DNA from: Floccularia luteovirens
Taxonomy: Eukaryota; Basidiomycota; Agaricomycetes; Agaricales; Squamanitaceae
Assembly (NCBI GenBank): GCA_009739215.1
Contig: VSJF01000016.1
Coordinates: 62,001 to 126,000, forward strand
Direction of reading: 5' to 3'
DNA: 64,000 bases
The notes beneath the pieces are model-generated. The model was not told where the DNA came from, made no database searches, and saw nothing but the letters and a program-made list of their open reading frames with translations. Shown here in pieces: positions 21,160 through 34,254 of the stretch (positions are counted from its first letter, which is position 1; each line of letters starts with the position of its first letter). The translations under genes were made by a program, and so were the position numbers.

Positions 21160-21888
21160 GTATGTCACTTGCCAGTGGGTGTTGTTGGCTAGCACCCAGA
21201 TTGTCTTGCACAAGCTGTTCAGCATGTTTTTGCGCCTTTTGTATATGTATTTGATGTGTTTTGAATCAAGAAACTCAATCTGCTTTGGAGACTCTTTTCG
21301 TCGACGTGAGACAGCCACCCGCCCAAAAAAAAAAGAACAGAAATGGCCAGTGGAGGCATGGCAGCCAGCCATTAATGCATTATCGCTGATTTCAATAGAG
21401 TATGCCACAGTGCCATTTTAGGAAAAGTTGAAAACACATCAGATTTCCGTGCAAGGTCACAAAAAAATTCCTCAAGTAGTTGTGTCTCGAAGTCATATCT
21501 CAATGAATATACATCCGTTCGTCCTTGTTCTTCTATCAAAATTATAATTACGAACCAATCTCTCATGAATTGAGAAGTTCTGTAGCAGCAGTTCGAGATA
21601 ATCGCCGGCGTGAGTCTGTATACGTATGAGTTGAAAAGTTCAATGAACTGGCAATGTCCCTCTCTTTGTTTGCTTTATATACCTGCCCCACTTGTTCTAT
21701 TAAATGGGGTGGAATGAGCTATTAGCTCAAATTTAGATAGAGTTTTCGGAAAGAGCTTGCAGTGCCAAGGAATTAGTTGGACGATGGCCGCAGTGTTTCA
21801 GGGTACATATACAACCAATTATATAAGAGGTTTATTTTGAACAGTTAAAATGCAAGTACATAAAAGGATCATCAGCTAAGCCCAAACC
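21160..21888. other. intergenic
   Basis: 3' flank of the orphan gene. Open frames on both strands (21134-21421 plus, 21112-21408 minus, 21372-21566 minus) are low-complexity and show no conserved pattern. Confidence 0.5.
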
Positions 21889-22270
21889 ATGCCTCCTAAT
21901 ATCACAAATGCCATCCTGCAGTCTTGCATCGTTCCGCGCGCTAAAGACAAGTAAAACAGGCACTTCTTTGATGTAACGGCCCTACTATCTGTGTTGATCG
22001 AAGTTCCTACCGAATATTCCACGACGCCTGACTTGCCATCCTCATTCCTTGTCAATCGATAATGGTTGTGGTTGAGTGTTTGAAGAATTTGTTTGGATTA
22101 GTACACGGGAAGATATCGTTTCCTTTGGAAGGAGTCCTTCTCATGAGACCTTCGATATCACGTATAGTCATTCAACCATAGAGCTTGCATCCTACTATTC
22201 ATTCATATCCACTAGATCACTTGACATCTCGTTCACTGGTTGTGATCCAGAGATTACTTATAGAATGTAA
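21889..22270 (+). pseudogene. decayed unit, copy 1 of an unrecognised gene
   Basis: It starts ATGCCTCCTAATATCA and continues in changing frames through FFDVTALLSVLIEVPTEYS, LPSSFL and, after a frame change, EEFVWISTREDIVSF...PSHETFDITYSHS. The same series of words occurs at 23662-24000 with substitutions, showing common descent at protein level. Stops and frame shifts interrupt both copies. The family is not recognised. Confidence 0.5.
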
Positions 22271-22373
22271 GAACGATTAGGCGGCCAGTCGAAAGAATAT
22301 ATAAAAGGTGCAAAAAGGTCAGACAGAACACAAGTAACAGTCAATAAACTCTCAACACACAATACATCGCACA

Positions 22374-22741
22374 ATGTCTCAATCTGGTAGAATCATTACC
22401 AGTGGACCAGATGTGCATGGCACTTTAGCTGCGTCCGAAAACTTTCCGTACGTCGACATTGTCGAGGTCAAGGCTGACAACTCCTCCGGCGAGGTAGGTG
22501 CTAGTTTTCAGCCTGTTCAAGTTATCTGTCCCCTAACAGTCTGTTTATGTAGTGGATCCTTGACGATCAAACTGTTATATCTACATTCACAGGGAGCGGA
22601 CTTGGCACCGATTCTGTTGGCCAGAGACTTCCAGATAGGGATGTTACAATCAAAAAGGGAGAACTTTACATAGGTTTTAACGGCCAACCGAATAAAGATA
22701 CAGAGGTTGTTTTGACATTAGAGCGAGGGTTTCGCAATTAG
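22374..22741 (+). CDS. small orphan protein, 102 aa, 2 exons
   Basis: Exons are 22374-22493 and 22553-22741 with a 59-nt GT..AG intron; coding length 309 nt. The product starts MSQSGRIITSGPDVHG. After splicing it continues WILDDQTVISTFTGSGLG, LPDRDVTIKKGELYIGF and VVLTLERGFRN. There is no signal peptide or membrane segment. It is short, acidic to neutral and strand-rich, compatible with a small cytosolic beta-sandwich or lectin-like protein, but I cannot name the family. A CT/A-rich leader with ACACAACACACAATACATC-like sequence directly precedes the ATG, as in well expressed fungal genes. It sits between the two decayed units. Confidence 0.65.
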
Positions 22742-23661
22742 CGTCTCCGGGACACTAGCGTAAAGGGATCTTTCTAGTCAGTGAAGATAACTTTGAAAAA
22801 CAATCACATTACATGTTGGTGCAGCATCGTCGCACGTGGAGGACAAGACGGTGGCGAAGAATTTGCATTACATCGTTCCTCCATGGACGCCCTTCCAGCT
22901 AGGGTTTGTAGTATCGGTGACTTTGAGTGATTACACACTCACTATGCTTACTGGTAGGCTGTTCTCCGTTCTCCAGTGGACAAATGTTGTGTCTGGAAAT
23001 TTGTTATGTCAAGCAAGTGAGGTCGAAGAGGACAAATTCATCAATTTTTGAACAAAATTTCTGTTGTACCAGTTCATATGCATTGATTACAGCGGTTTCC
23101 AATACTTTTTGAAATCTGTATGTTACAGTAGTAGTCGTTAGTCGAACAACAACCACCTTTTATTCTTAACTGAGAGGCAGTCGATAACTTGATACACGAT
23201 ATATCCAGATACCATCGTACAGTAAGTGATTGGCGTCAGATTACAGTACAAGAGTGTTCTTCGGTCGGCCCCTGCATTTCCGAGTGATCTGATGGGCTGG
23301 TTCTACTCGTATAACATACGGTTGATTCTAACTTTAGATTTATCTCACCAATATCAGTTAGCAGTGATAATCGATCAACTTCACATCAATACCACTGCAC
23401 CAGCAATCCGGGTCGCACAGCATATTTGTTACTATAAACTGTCCTTGTGAAACAAAAGACGAAAATCTCAAGCTGATCAGGAGTGATAAATCACTTACTG
23501 TACCTCATGACTAGCTTCCGAAAACGCTTCCACTGACCCACGGATGTGAAATACTTGACATACATGCGTACTTAAGTACTCACCGTCGAGCCCTGTTCAA
23601 TCCTAGGTTCCAGATATTAACTGTCAAATCCGTAAGGGGATCCGTTTGGTAAGTTCAAACA
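22742..23661. other. no intact gene
   Basis: Scattered frames (22836-23051, 22927-23112, 23226-23450) lack any recognisable motif, and no exon chain could be built on either strand. Confidence 0.45.
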
Positions 23662-24189
23662 ATGTCTCCTGATAACATGAATGCCATTCTGGGTACAACC
23701 ATGACTCACCAGGGCAAAGTACTTCTTTTATGTAATGCTCTTATCTGTGCTAATCCAAGTTCCTACCAAACATTCAATGGTACTCGTCTTGTCGCCCTCA
23801 GCGTTTATCGATAGTGATTGTAGTATACCTTGGAAAATTTTGTTTGGATAAGTATACAAGGAGACATAACTGTTCTCTGGAGGTAGTGGGCCCTTAAAGC
23901 CTTCTCACGAGACTTTCAACAAAACGTGTACTCATTCAATCGTAGTGTTTGCACCTTACTTTTCACTTGCATCCACCAGATCACAGTGCATTGCACAATG
24001 ACTCCTCCCGGTCTATACAAGATCACTGAATCCAATGCGGAGGGCAGCTTAGCTACGCTAAGACTTGAGCCGCGCGCTTGCTCATGTCATCATCACCATT
24101 GGTCATGCATCACGCAGGAGCCTGACTTCAAGTATAAGTTTCGCATTCTAAGATGTGTCGAGTCGCATTCACCAGGATCACTTTCGTAG
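23662..24189 (+). pseudogene. decayed unit, copy 2, followed by a small ORF
   Basis: It begins ATGTCTCCTGATAACATGA and parallels copy 1 word by word: LLSVLIQVPTKHS versus LLSVLIEVPTEYS, then ILFG-type frames and PSHETFN with a THS block. It ends in a short frame at 23998-24189 starting MTPPGLYKITESN, which resembles the first strand of small fungal beta-trefoil proteins only weakly. Frames are broken throughout. Copies 1 and 2 are about 1.77 kb apart in the same orientation. Confidence 0.45.
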
Positions 24190-24251
24190 TTTGTAGTGCT
24201 TGGGATGCATTATCTAATTCTGTAAGGCTAAGTACATGAGGATATAAGAAC

Positions 24252-27200
24252 CTATGGAGCCTCGGTTGTGTCTACAGAACTTTCCTCGATGTGTAAAATA
24301 TCTAGCTTGCCTGAATGCTTACCCACAGCATAATAATTACCCCACCGCGCAATGCTAAGCGGGTATCCCTGCTCTACCCAGCATAATCTCTTCCCGTCTT
24401 CTTCACGTACAATGCATGCATCCTTGTGGAAACGCAACCTCCGGCCTATTTCTGTCGTCCACATATGGCGCTCGAGTTCTAGTTTCTCCCCTTCCTTCCA
24501 TCTGAATATTGTTTCAAGCGAGCCGCATTTTATATACAACATTGTGTTGTCATGCGAGAACTCTAAATCAGAAAAGTTCTCTTCACTGCCGAGTGTCAGA
24601 TATTTCGTAAGTTTTCCTGTTACCGCATCGAATACACCTAGGCCACGTCGTGATCGACCTGCAATCCATTGACCATCATTGGACCATGCGATTGTATCAT
24701 TAACAAGGGATGTGGTGGATATACTCCAAAATAATACAGGTTTGGTTGTTGCGACATCCCATATACAAGTCTTGTCAATTCCAACGACCGCAATTTTCTG
24801 CGCATCAGGGGAGAAGGCAACGGTACCATAGGTATGCCCCCGGATAATGCACGATAGTGATGCAGATCGGAGAGACCAGACACTGACTGCCTCCGCAGAC
24901 ACAGCCGCTACTCGTGAGCCGTCCAAGGAGATAGTTACAAAATATATGGTTGAGTCATGGTTTACAATTGGTGATGATAATGACGATGTGGTGAATGGCG
25001 CGATTCGTGATTTCGGTGCAAGCACGGAAGATGAGTCCAACAACCGGACTGTGGTATACGACACTAGGAGATAGTGATCATCAGGAGAGAATGATGCAGA
25101 ATAACGAAAATAGCCTCTGAAGGAACCAAGCGAATCCCAAGTTTTCGTATTAAAGAAGTGGATTTTGTCAATTGTAGACGAGGCAAGGGTTTCTCCATTT
25201 TGGGACACAGCAATGCCGGAGATGTAAGTCTTGCCATTCTCCTTGACCGTGGATTCCAGTGTGACTTTTGGAGTGCATTCGCCAGATTCTAAGTCCCATA
25301 AGTGGATTGCATCATCGAACCCACAGAAAGCAACTTGTGAGTCACCATGTAGAAATACAGCAGCTCTCAAAGTGAATCGTACAGGAAGCTCCTTCAAAAT
25401 CTTGCCATTCTCGCATCCTATACCCCATAATCGAAGCTTTCTTCCGGCTATCCAGTCTATTGCACGGTCCGAATCCTTTGATATCGCTAACACTGTTCGT
25501 ACCCCAGGAATAGACATACTCCCCTTCAACTCCTCGCCAATTGCAATGTCCCACACCTGTACTCCTCCTGGATCAGTGCTAGTAACAAGGTGCGTTCGGT
25601 CTCGACTCCACGTTACAGCATACACTTTGCATTCGGCACTGTGTGCACGCTGGATATGTACCTGTGCACCAGATATAGCATTCCACACACGAATTGTCCC
25701 ATCTTCCGAACCAGAAACAAGCGACTCCCCATCAGGGGCCCATGCAACACACCGGACACTTTTGGTATGCCCCTTTAAGGTCCTCTTCGATGTTCCGATA
25801 CTAGCATCCCATATACACACTTCCCCATTTGATGACCCGGATGCAATCAACCTCCCGTTGGGTGAGAGCACTGCGCGACAATGTCTCGCCTCTATCGGGA
25901 TCGTGTAGAGACAAGGACCCCATGCTGAATCTCGAGGCATTGCTGACTTGATAGAATCCTTCTTGCAGGTCGGCATGCTGGCGGAATCGTTGTAGCGGGT
26001 GGTCAGCACACATGATGGTGCCAGCGGGAATGCAGATATATACAAGTGTTCTGGGCAATCGTTGATAGGTGCGTAACACTGTAGAACCAGCCGGTGCATG
26101 TCGTCGATTAATTGGATAATTTCATTCCTATCCTCGCCCTGTATATGAACCTTGCAAATATTTCAGTTTTCATTTTATCACATCAGTCAATCATATGCGC
26201 ACCTCGCACCAAGAAAGCACTGCTAGCAAAGCAGGCACAGCAACCTCAAGCCGGTTCATGTAACTGAGCACCTCCACCCATACCAGCAACTTCGTTCGTG
26301 TGAACTCAATGACTGCATCCAAAATATCTTCACCTGGATTATTGCAGTGCGACAAATGCGTGGCCCAGTGAACACACGAGTACCGCAAACTTGATTTGAT
26401 ACATTTCTTGACAGTATCGTGTAGGCCAGGAATGCTCGATTTCATTATCGTCGGATCATTGAGGTCACAAATGTTCCGTTTGAGTGGATGCCTCACAGTC
26501 ATCACCTCCAAGCAGGTCGATGCCAGGCGATGATGATGCACAGATGGATCAATGTAGAACTTGAAATCGGTACAGCGTTTTCTATCGACGAGGAATTGCT
26601 GGAAACTCGCATGAAGCATTCGGATCTCGATGTCGTCATCTTCTGGCCACAGGATGACAGAACCAAGGCGACCTAGTATATACCGAATGAAATCTATCGG
26701 GATATCAACCAAATATTTCAAGCAAGAAGTCGACACAGGATCCCGAAGCAGGGCAAGACTGCCTAGCACGAGTTGAATGTACTCCATCATGTCTGGATTA
26801 TCAAAGTCGTCATCGTCGAGCGCATTTTGCAATACAGCGATATATAATCGATCAAGGTTTTTCAGACTGAATGCTGCATCTGATACATTGTTTGACAAGA
26901 GATAATCAAGGATTTTGACTACGAGAACTGGTTTGTTACTCAGGAATTTGACAACAGTGTCGGCATAAATGAATAATCCAGCGGCGAGATTGGTAAGGTC
27001 TTTGATAACATCGGGACGGACACTGTGTATCGTTCCCCAGCAGCTGAGATCTGTCAATTTTGCATCGAAGAAAAGTTTGATGTCTCCATCGACGATTTGT
27101 CTCGGCACTTCATGTAATCTATATTGTTTCGACACCTGGCGGAGCTTTTCAGTGTTTAGTGCAGCTTCGATCTTCATTTCTGGTCTGGTGGTCACGAACA

Positions 27201-28645
27201 CTCGGACAGGAAAGGGGATGTCGGGGAGCCGTTCCATGAAGAGGGAGAGAAGTCGGATAACCTCATCCTGGGCTGCTTTAGTGCACTCATCGAGTGCATC
27301 GAAAACAAGTGTGATTGGGTGGTGTGATGCCTCGACATTCTTCAATGGGTTGATTAGTAAATTGTCGAGGTCCATTTGAAGTTGTTCCCCTTGTTTGCCT
27401 TCCTGAATGTACTCTCGAGCAGCTTTCGCAATGTGAGGATATAGGCTCTTTTGGTTGTGGCCCAACTGATAAGCGATCGTTGGCAACACATATGTCGCTG
27501 TGTTGAAACTACTAGCGTCATGGACAAAGAAAAATGAGGCACCGAGGGTCCCGGCCTTCTTCAATCTATCGGCTACCTCGTATGCGATGGTAGATTTACC
27601 AGTGCCAGCTCCGCCGCCTAGGACATATATGAAAGAGCCGTCACCGTCCGTGTGTGATCGGAGAGACCACTCAAAGATTTCCTCAAGTAGTGCAGTACGT
27701 GTGCCCTCTAGTGTTCCTGATTTTGTTGGGTTTGAATTAGAAGAGTAGCCAGCATTGACATGCGGGAGATCTTTCAGGGCCCTTTCATCGACTACAGACC
27801 ATGTGATGAGTAGGCAGTCTTGATGATTAAAGATGGAGGAACTTACGTTCTCTTATGCGCTCTTGTTCTGCACGTTCCCGTTCTGCGCGCTCTTGCTGTT
27901 GCATACATTTAATTTTCTATGGATCCAAATCAGAATGATTGTCTAGCAGCGCAGTACAAGATTATACCTCCATATCAGTTCTAATTCCATTTATCAACAT
28001 TTCGACGGTTATTCCACCTTGCATCTATGTGACATGTCAGGACAGAGCAGTCAGTTAGAATTAAATCCTTACGTGAAATTTTCTTGTCGCATCGTCAATG
28101 CCCGTCCTGATCCTTGATAAAGTATCCGAATTTTTTTTGCTCAACACAAATCTAAATAATCCTTTTTCAAGGTTTTTCGCTTCATTCGCCAGATCATCCA
28201 GATCTCTGCGATGTGAAACACATAAGCAAAGCATATGGTTACTATCGTAACAACTCACTTCTTGAGGGTAGCAACCCTCTTCTTTAATTCGGGTGAATTC
28301 ACCAGACGAGTCCGCGTTTTATCATCGGTTCCCACAACCCACACCGCATTTTCTGCCGTCTCCTCGATTATCGATACGAGTGCCTGTATATGCTTTGCTA
28401 GGTCCTCATGTACTCCTTTATTTACTTCGGCAACCTGAATAACTAGTTCATTTGATTTATTCATGCAAAAATATGCATTATTATGGACGCACCAGAATCA
28501 GACCGATGAGCACGGATAAGGTTGAGGCTGCAATAGCTAACCCAGGAATAGGAGCAAGGCTGAGTGAATCATGTGCAGCATCGAGAGTCTGCTTGGCCAC
28601 AGTAAGGATGTCTGCGATACACTGATCTTTCTTTGATAGAGGCAT
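24252..28645 (-). CDS. NLR: HeLo/MLKL-like N-domain + NACHT + WD40
   Basis: Seven exons on the minus strand: 28645-28493, 28434-28259, 28205-28073, 28024-27968, 27916-27847, 27791-26203 and 26138-24252. They total 4065 nt, giving 1354 aa, all in frame. Residues ~1-175 are a predicted helical bundle (LAPIPGLAIAASTLSVLIG, then DLAKHIQALVSIIEE) resembling the MLKL/HeLo-type cell-death domains of Agaricomycetes. A short charged linker (QQQERAERERAEQERIR) follows. The NACHT domain has Walker A GGAGTGKST (about 27590-27618), Walker B ITLVFDALDECT and sensor VRVFVTTRPE. The C-terminal ~630 residues form WD40 blades (GRLIASGSSNGEVCIWDAS is the clearest). By family, WD40 repeats sense a ligand, NACHT oligomerises, and the N-domain executes incompatibility or immune cell death. 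A frameshifted divergent paralog lies head to head at 29947-34254. Confidence 0.88.
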
Positions 28646-29946
28646 TGTTGAGACTATTTCTGAATGTAGGAACGTTACTTCTGTTCTACTGGCCACAACA
28701 GACAGGTTAGACAAGAGGTACCATATCGATGAATAGATGTTTCGACAATTGTATGAGCGACTGGTATGAGAGCAGTCAAACGTGTAGATGAGGCTTTTTG
28801 CGCCAGTTATCCTGGATATTGTACAGCATCTCCTAAAATTTCACATGTCGAGTTTTGACAGTTGGAAGGGGGGAATGCTGTCCAAGAGTTCATCAGTAGG
28901 AATGTGGAACCCTTGATGTCCGCTAGTCCGGGTGTTCATTATGTTCCTTCCCCTCCGTCATCTCGGACAGTAGGGAATCTGGTGTACAACAGAGAGGCAG
29001 CCGTCGATTATTGGGTACGTCAGTGCTTCAGCCAAAATCACCAATCCTCGATTCTCCGTTGATTCGAGGCCGTGTTTTCACAAGTTGTTTATAGAACTCT
29101 CACACGCGAATGGAGGTCACTTGGGTAAGAAAAGATACATCCTTGCCTGTACGAATCATCAATCATACAATGCAGTAGAGAAACAGATACATCACGAGAA
29201 GACCCAGCTTTAAAACCTGCGAAGTTCAAATATAAGCTGTGTGTGACGGTTACGCGCTGCATCGCCTTGTCTCGCTCTTGCGTTTGTTTGTAACTACAAT
29301 AAATACTCGTGTACTCACCGTTTGTATTTTCCTTGTTGGATCAGCGCGCATTTTCACTGTTATTTCGTTCGCCTCGCTAACTCTCATCCGTGTCCATCAC
29401 ACTGCGTTTTATGCATATCTCTTCACTTATTTCCAATGTATGTTGTTTTTGTCTCTAGAAAGTTAAACATATCTTCAAAGGGCATGAATACCGTAGGTTA
29501 TCATAAGGCTGAGTCTTAGCTTTGATCAATTGATCGATCATCCACTTGGGGCCCGTACCTGTTCCAGCCGGAAACAGGTACTTGTGAAGTCCTGCGTGAA
29601 CTACTGTTCTTTCCATTAATTAGCAAAATTTGAAGTAAGTTCAATTCATCTAGTGGATACTTGTTACTTATCTATTTCTCTTTTATCCAATAATACCACA
29701 GCCAACAGTCAACAAATCGAAACCCCCAACTGTACTACAATTCTCAATGCAACCAATTGTCAAACAAGACATGTGACAGTGATCTTGATGGGAAATGCTG
29801 TGAGGACTACTACTCCCACATCCCGACCTTTCTCATACCATACCATAGTTAAAGTATTGCTTATCGATACAGTACGTTTTGTCCAGTTGTTTGTTGTGGA
29901 CCTTAGCGATACAAAACAACGCTCTCACATTCAAACAGTCTCAATA
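28646..29946. promoter_or_regulatory. divergent intergenic region between the two NLR genes
   Basis: 1.3 kb separates the two start codons. Open frames at 28862-29062, 29239-29519 and 29653-29946 show no domain; the last runs into the first exon of the plus-strand NLR and was not taken as coding upstream of ATG 29947. The region presumably contains both promoters. Confidence 0.5.
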
Positions 29947-32900
29947 ATGTCTCCATCAAAAAGCGATCAACATATCATTGACATTCTTACTATGACGAAG
30001 CAGACTCTTGATATTGCACAAGGCGCACTCACCCTGGCTCCTGTTCCAGGGTTATCGAATGCTGCTTCTGCATTGTCCAACCTCATCGATATAATTCTGG
30101 TTTGTCTGTAATAATATAAAATTTTACCTACATGCACAATTAAATGATTTGTTTGATTGTAGGTAGCCAAAGGCAATGAGGGGACACGACAAGATCTAGC
30201 CAAACATATACAGGCACTCGCATCAATCATCGAAGAGACGGCAAGAAAGGCCGAATCTGTTTTGGGAACCGATGACGAAACGTTAATAAGGACTCATCTG
30301 GTGAATTCACCCGAGCTAAAGGAGAGAGTTTTGACTCTCCAGAAGTGAGTTTTCGACATGGGTGATACACTTGCTTTGCTCATAACTTGATAATTGCAGT
30401 GATTTGAAGAATTTGATAAATGAGACAAAAAATCTTGAGACTGGACTATTCGGAGTTCTGTTAAGCAAGAAAAATGCGGATACGTTACTGAGGATCAAGA
30501 CCGACATTGACAATGCTACAAGAAAATTCCTTGTATGCTAGTGCATTGATTCCTACTGAAAGCTCTGTCTTGACATATGATACAGATTCAAGGTGGAATA
30601 ACCGTCGAGATGTTGATCAATGGCGTCGCAAATGATATTGAGGTGTGAACATTGTTCCCTGCTGTTGCACAATCATACTGATGTGAGTTTTTAGCAAATA
30701 AAACGTGTACAACAGCAAGAGGGTAAGTTTCTCATCATATTATCAAAACTAACTACCAATCATCTACCTTGCAGTTGACAAAAGGGCACTCCAAAATCTC
30801 CCACACGTCAACGCTGGTTACTCTTCTTCCTCGAACCCAACAAAATCGGGAACACTTCAGGGCACCAGAACTGCATTGCTCGAAGAAATCACCGAATGGT
30901 CTCTCCGCTCACACACGGACGATCATGGCCCTTTCATTTATGTCCTAAGTGGCGGGGCTGGCACCGGTAAATCTACCATTGCGTTTGAGATCGCCCACAG
31001 ATTAGAAGAGGCCGGGGCACTTGGTGCTTCTTTTTTCTTTGTCCATGACGCTGGCGATTTTAACACAACAACACACGTGTTGACGACGATTGCATACCAA
31101 CTGGCACACAATCAGACTAGTCTATATTCTCACATTGCAAAAGCTGCTCGAGAGTACAGCCGGAAAGGAAAACAGGGGGAACAGCTCCAAATGGACCTCA
31201 ATAATCTCATAATCAAGCCATTGAAAAATGTCGAGGCATCACACCGGCCAGTCATACTTGTTTTGGATGCACTCGACGAGTGCACAAAACCAGCACAGGA
31301 AGAGGTCACCCGACTGCTTTTTCTCTTAATGGAACGGCTCCCCGAAATCCCATTTCCTGTCCGAGTGTTCGTGACCACCAGACCAGAAATGAAGATCGAA
31401 GCTGCACTAAACACTGAAACGCTTCGCCAAGTGTCGAAGCCATACAGTTTACATGAAATACCTAGAGGAATCGTTGACGGAGACATCAAGCTTTTCTTGC
31501 ATGCAAAACTCAAGGTTCTCAACTGCTGGGAGATAATATCCAGTATCATCCCCAGTGTCGTCGAAGACCTTACGAGTGTCGCTGCGGGTCTATTCATTTA
31601 TGCTTACACTGTCTTCAAGTTTCTGGATGACTATCCGAATCACGCAGTTGATGTCCTCAAAGCCATATTGTCTGGTAATCCATCAGATGTAGCATATAGC
31701 CTGGAGAATCTTGACCAGCTCTATGTTGCTGTGTTACGGAATGCACTCGATCATTGTTTCAAAATTCCAGGTATGCAGAAGTATAGTCGAGTTATACTTG
31801 GCAGTCTCGCCTTGCTTCAAGATCAGGTATCAACATCTAGGCCTAAGCGATCTAATTAGGGTCGAGAATGAGATTTATCCGGGACATTGTAGAACGGCTT
31901 GGTTCGGTGATCCTGAAGCCAAAAAATGATGACGTCGAAATTCGAATGCTGCATGCGAGCTTCCCACAATTCCTGGTTGATGACAAGCGTTGTACTGACA
32001 CCAAATTTTACATTAATCCTTCTGAACACCACCAACGCCTGGGATTGACATGTCTGGAGATGATGACTAGAAAATATGGACTGAAAAGGAATATTTGTGA
32101 CCTTGATGACCCGGCGATGATGAAGTCAAACATCCCTGGTTTGTACGATACTGTCATGAAATGTATCCAACCAAGTTTACGTTACTCGTGTATTCACTGG
32201 GCAACACATGTGTCGCGCTGTGATAATCCAGGTCAGGATCTCTTGGATGCAGTGATGCAGTTCGTACGAACGAAGCTACTGGTGTGGGTGGAGGTGCTCA
32301 GCTATATGAACCAGCTTGAAATCGCTGTTCCAGCTTTGCTTGTGGCACTTTCATGGTGTGAGGTGCGTATTTGATTCGTTCACCTAATAAAGAAGAAACC
32401 GAAATATTGTTACAAGGTTCACATTCAGGAGGACAGGAATGGTATCCTTCAGTTAATCGATGATACACATAGGCTAGTTCTACGATGTTATACACCTATC
32501 AAGGAATGTCCCGAACACCTGTATATCTCTGCATTCACACTAGCACCATCATGTGTGCTCACCATCCCACTACAACAGTTCTGACAACACACCAACTCGT
32601 AACCATACTGTAGAATCAATGATGCCTAGAGATTCAGCATGGGGTGATTGTCTCCACACTATCCTGATAGATGCGAGAGGCTGTCAGGCAATGTTTTCCC
32701 CCGATGGGAGGTTAATCGCGTCTGGGTCATCAAATGGGGAGGTGTGCATATGGAATGCCAGTATCGGAACATCAAAGAGGACCTTAAAAGGACATACTGA
32801 AGATGTTCGATGTGTTGCCTGGGCTCCTGATGGGGAGTCGATTGCTTCTGGCTCGGCCGATGGGACACTTCGTATCTGGAATGCGACGTCTGGAGCGCAG

Positions 32901-34254
32901 GTACATATCCAGGTGGAGGGCATGGTGAATACCATAGCATGGAGTCCAGACGGAATGCAACTTGTCACTGCAGGTCCTGAATCCGAGGGTACAGGTGTGG
33001 GACATTGTCATTGGTAAAGAGCTGAAGAGGAGAACGGGAGTTCCTAAAATAGAGATAGTGACTGCGATATCAAAGGATCTGGGACGTGCAATAGACTCGG
33101 AACTTCAAGTATGGGATATTGGATACGACAAGGGCAAGATTCTGAAAATGCTACCTAAAAAATATCTTGTGCTCGCAGCTGTCTTCATACACGGCGATAC
33201 GCAGGTTGCTTTCTGTGGGTTGTTCGATCATACGATTCATGTGTGGGACATGGAATCTGGTGAATGCACTTCGAAAGTCGAACTGGAATCCGACATCTAC
33301 GGTATCGCGGTGTCCCACGATGGAAACATTCTCGCCTCATCTACTATCGATAGGATACATTTCTTTTGTACGAAATCCTGGGATTCACTCGGATCTTTTC
33401 AAGGCTACTTTGATCGCACTGCGTCATTCTCTCCTGACGACCGTCGCCTTCTGACGTCTTACTACACAATCCAAGTCTGGGACTTGTCTTCCGTGCTTGT
33501 GCCAATACCACGAATCACTTCACCCATTCCATCTTCCTTATCATCAACACACGACACACGCATACATTTCGTAGCTATTTCTTTAAATGGCTCACGAGTA
33601 GCGGCTGTGACACACGAAGCAATTAGTATTTGGTCTCTCAAATCTGCGTCACTGTTATGCACTATTCGGGGATATAACTATGGTAATATTGCCTTCTCCC
33701 CTGATGCGCAGAAAATTGCGGTAGCTGGCTATGAGACTCACATATGGGATATGACAACATTTGTGCACACTTTAAACAGCCCCAATGATAGAATCACATG
33801 GTCCTCCGATGGACATTGGATCGCGGGTGGGACGTATGATGCTAATTCAGATGTGTCCGAAAGCTTGGGTGTTTTCGATGCTGTGACGGGGGAACTTGAA
33901 AAATATCTGGAGATCGTCGGGGGTTCTTCAGATTTAGAATTCTCGCATGACAACACGATGTTATATGTAAAATGTATGACGGGTGAGAAGACAATATTCC
34001 GATGGAAGGAAGGGAAGAAAGTCGAGCTCGAGCAGCATAGATGGGAAACAGAAATAGGCCGGAGGATGCGTTTACACAAGGATGGATGGATTGTACGTGA
34101 AGAGGATGGAAAGAGATTGTGTTGGGTAGAGCAAGGATACCCGCTTAGCATTGCACGGTGGGGTAATTATTATGCTGTGGGTAAGAATTCAGGCAAGCTA
34201 GATATTTTACACATCGAGGAAAGTTCTGTAGATGGCATGACCGAGGATCCATAG
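29947..34254 (+). pseudogene. second HeLo/MLKL-NACHT-WD40 NLR, frameshifted
   Basis: It is a close paralog of the minus-strand NLR with the same exon plan: 29947-30099, 30163-30344, 30400-30532, 30586-30642, 30695-30722, then 30775 onward. The N-domain (LAPVPGLSNAASALSNLID), Walker A GGAGTGKST (about 30951-30977), Walker B VILVLDALDECT and VRVFVTTRPE are intact. Breaks relative to the paralog are a stop and frame change just after VSTS (about 31845-31870, where the paralog reads CLKYLVDIPIDF), a frame change near 32555-32580 at the linker to the WD40 domain, and another near 32985 before VQVWD. The linker segment of charged heptads is also shorter. Between breaks the frames are long and conserved, so decay is recent. 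Use of unannotated introns to bypass all three is unlikely. Confidence 0.8.

Noticed and set aside
25231..25908. 225-codon plus-strand frame opposite the NLR WD40 exon
   Set aside because: It is the complement of the WD40-coding exon; the minus-strand frame is the conserved one.
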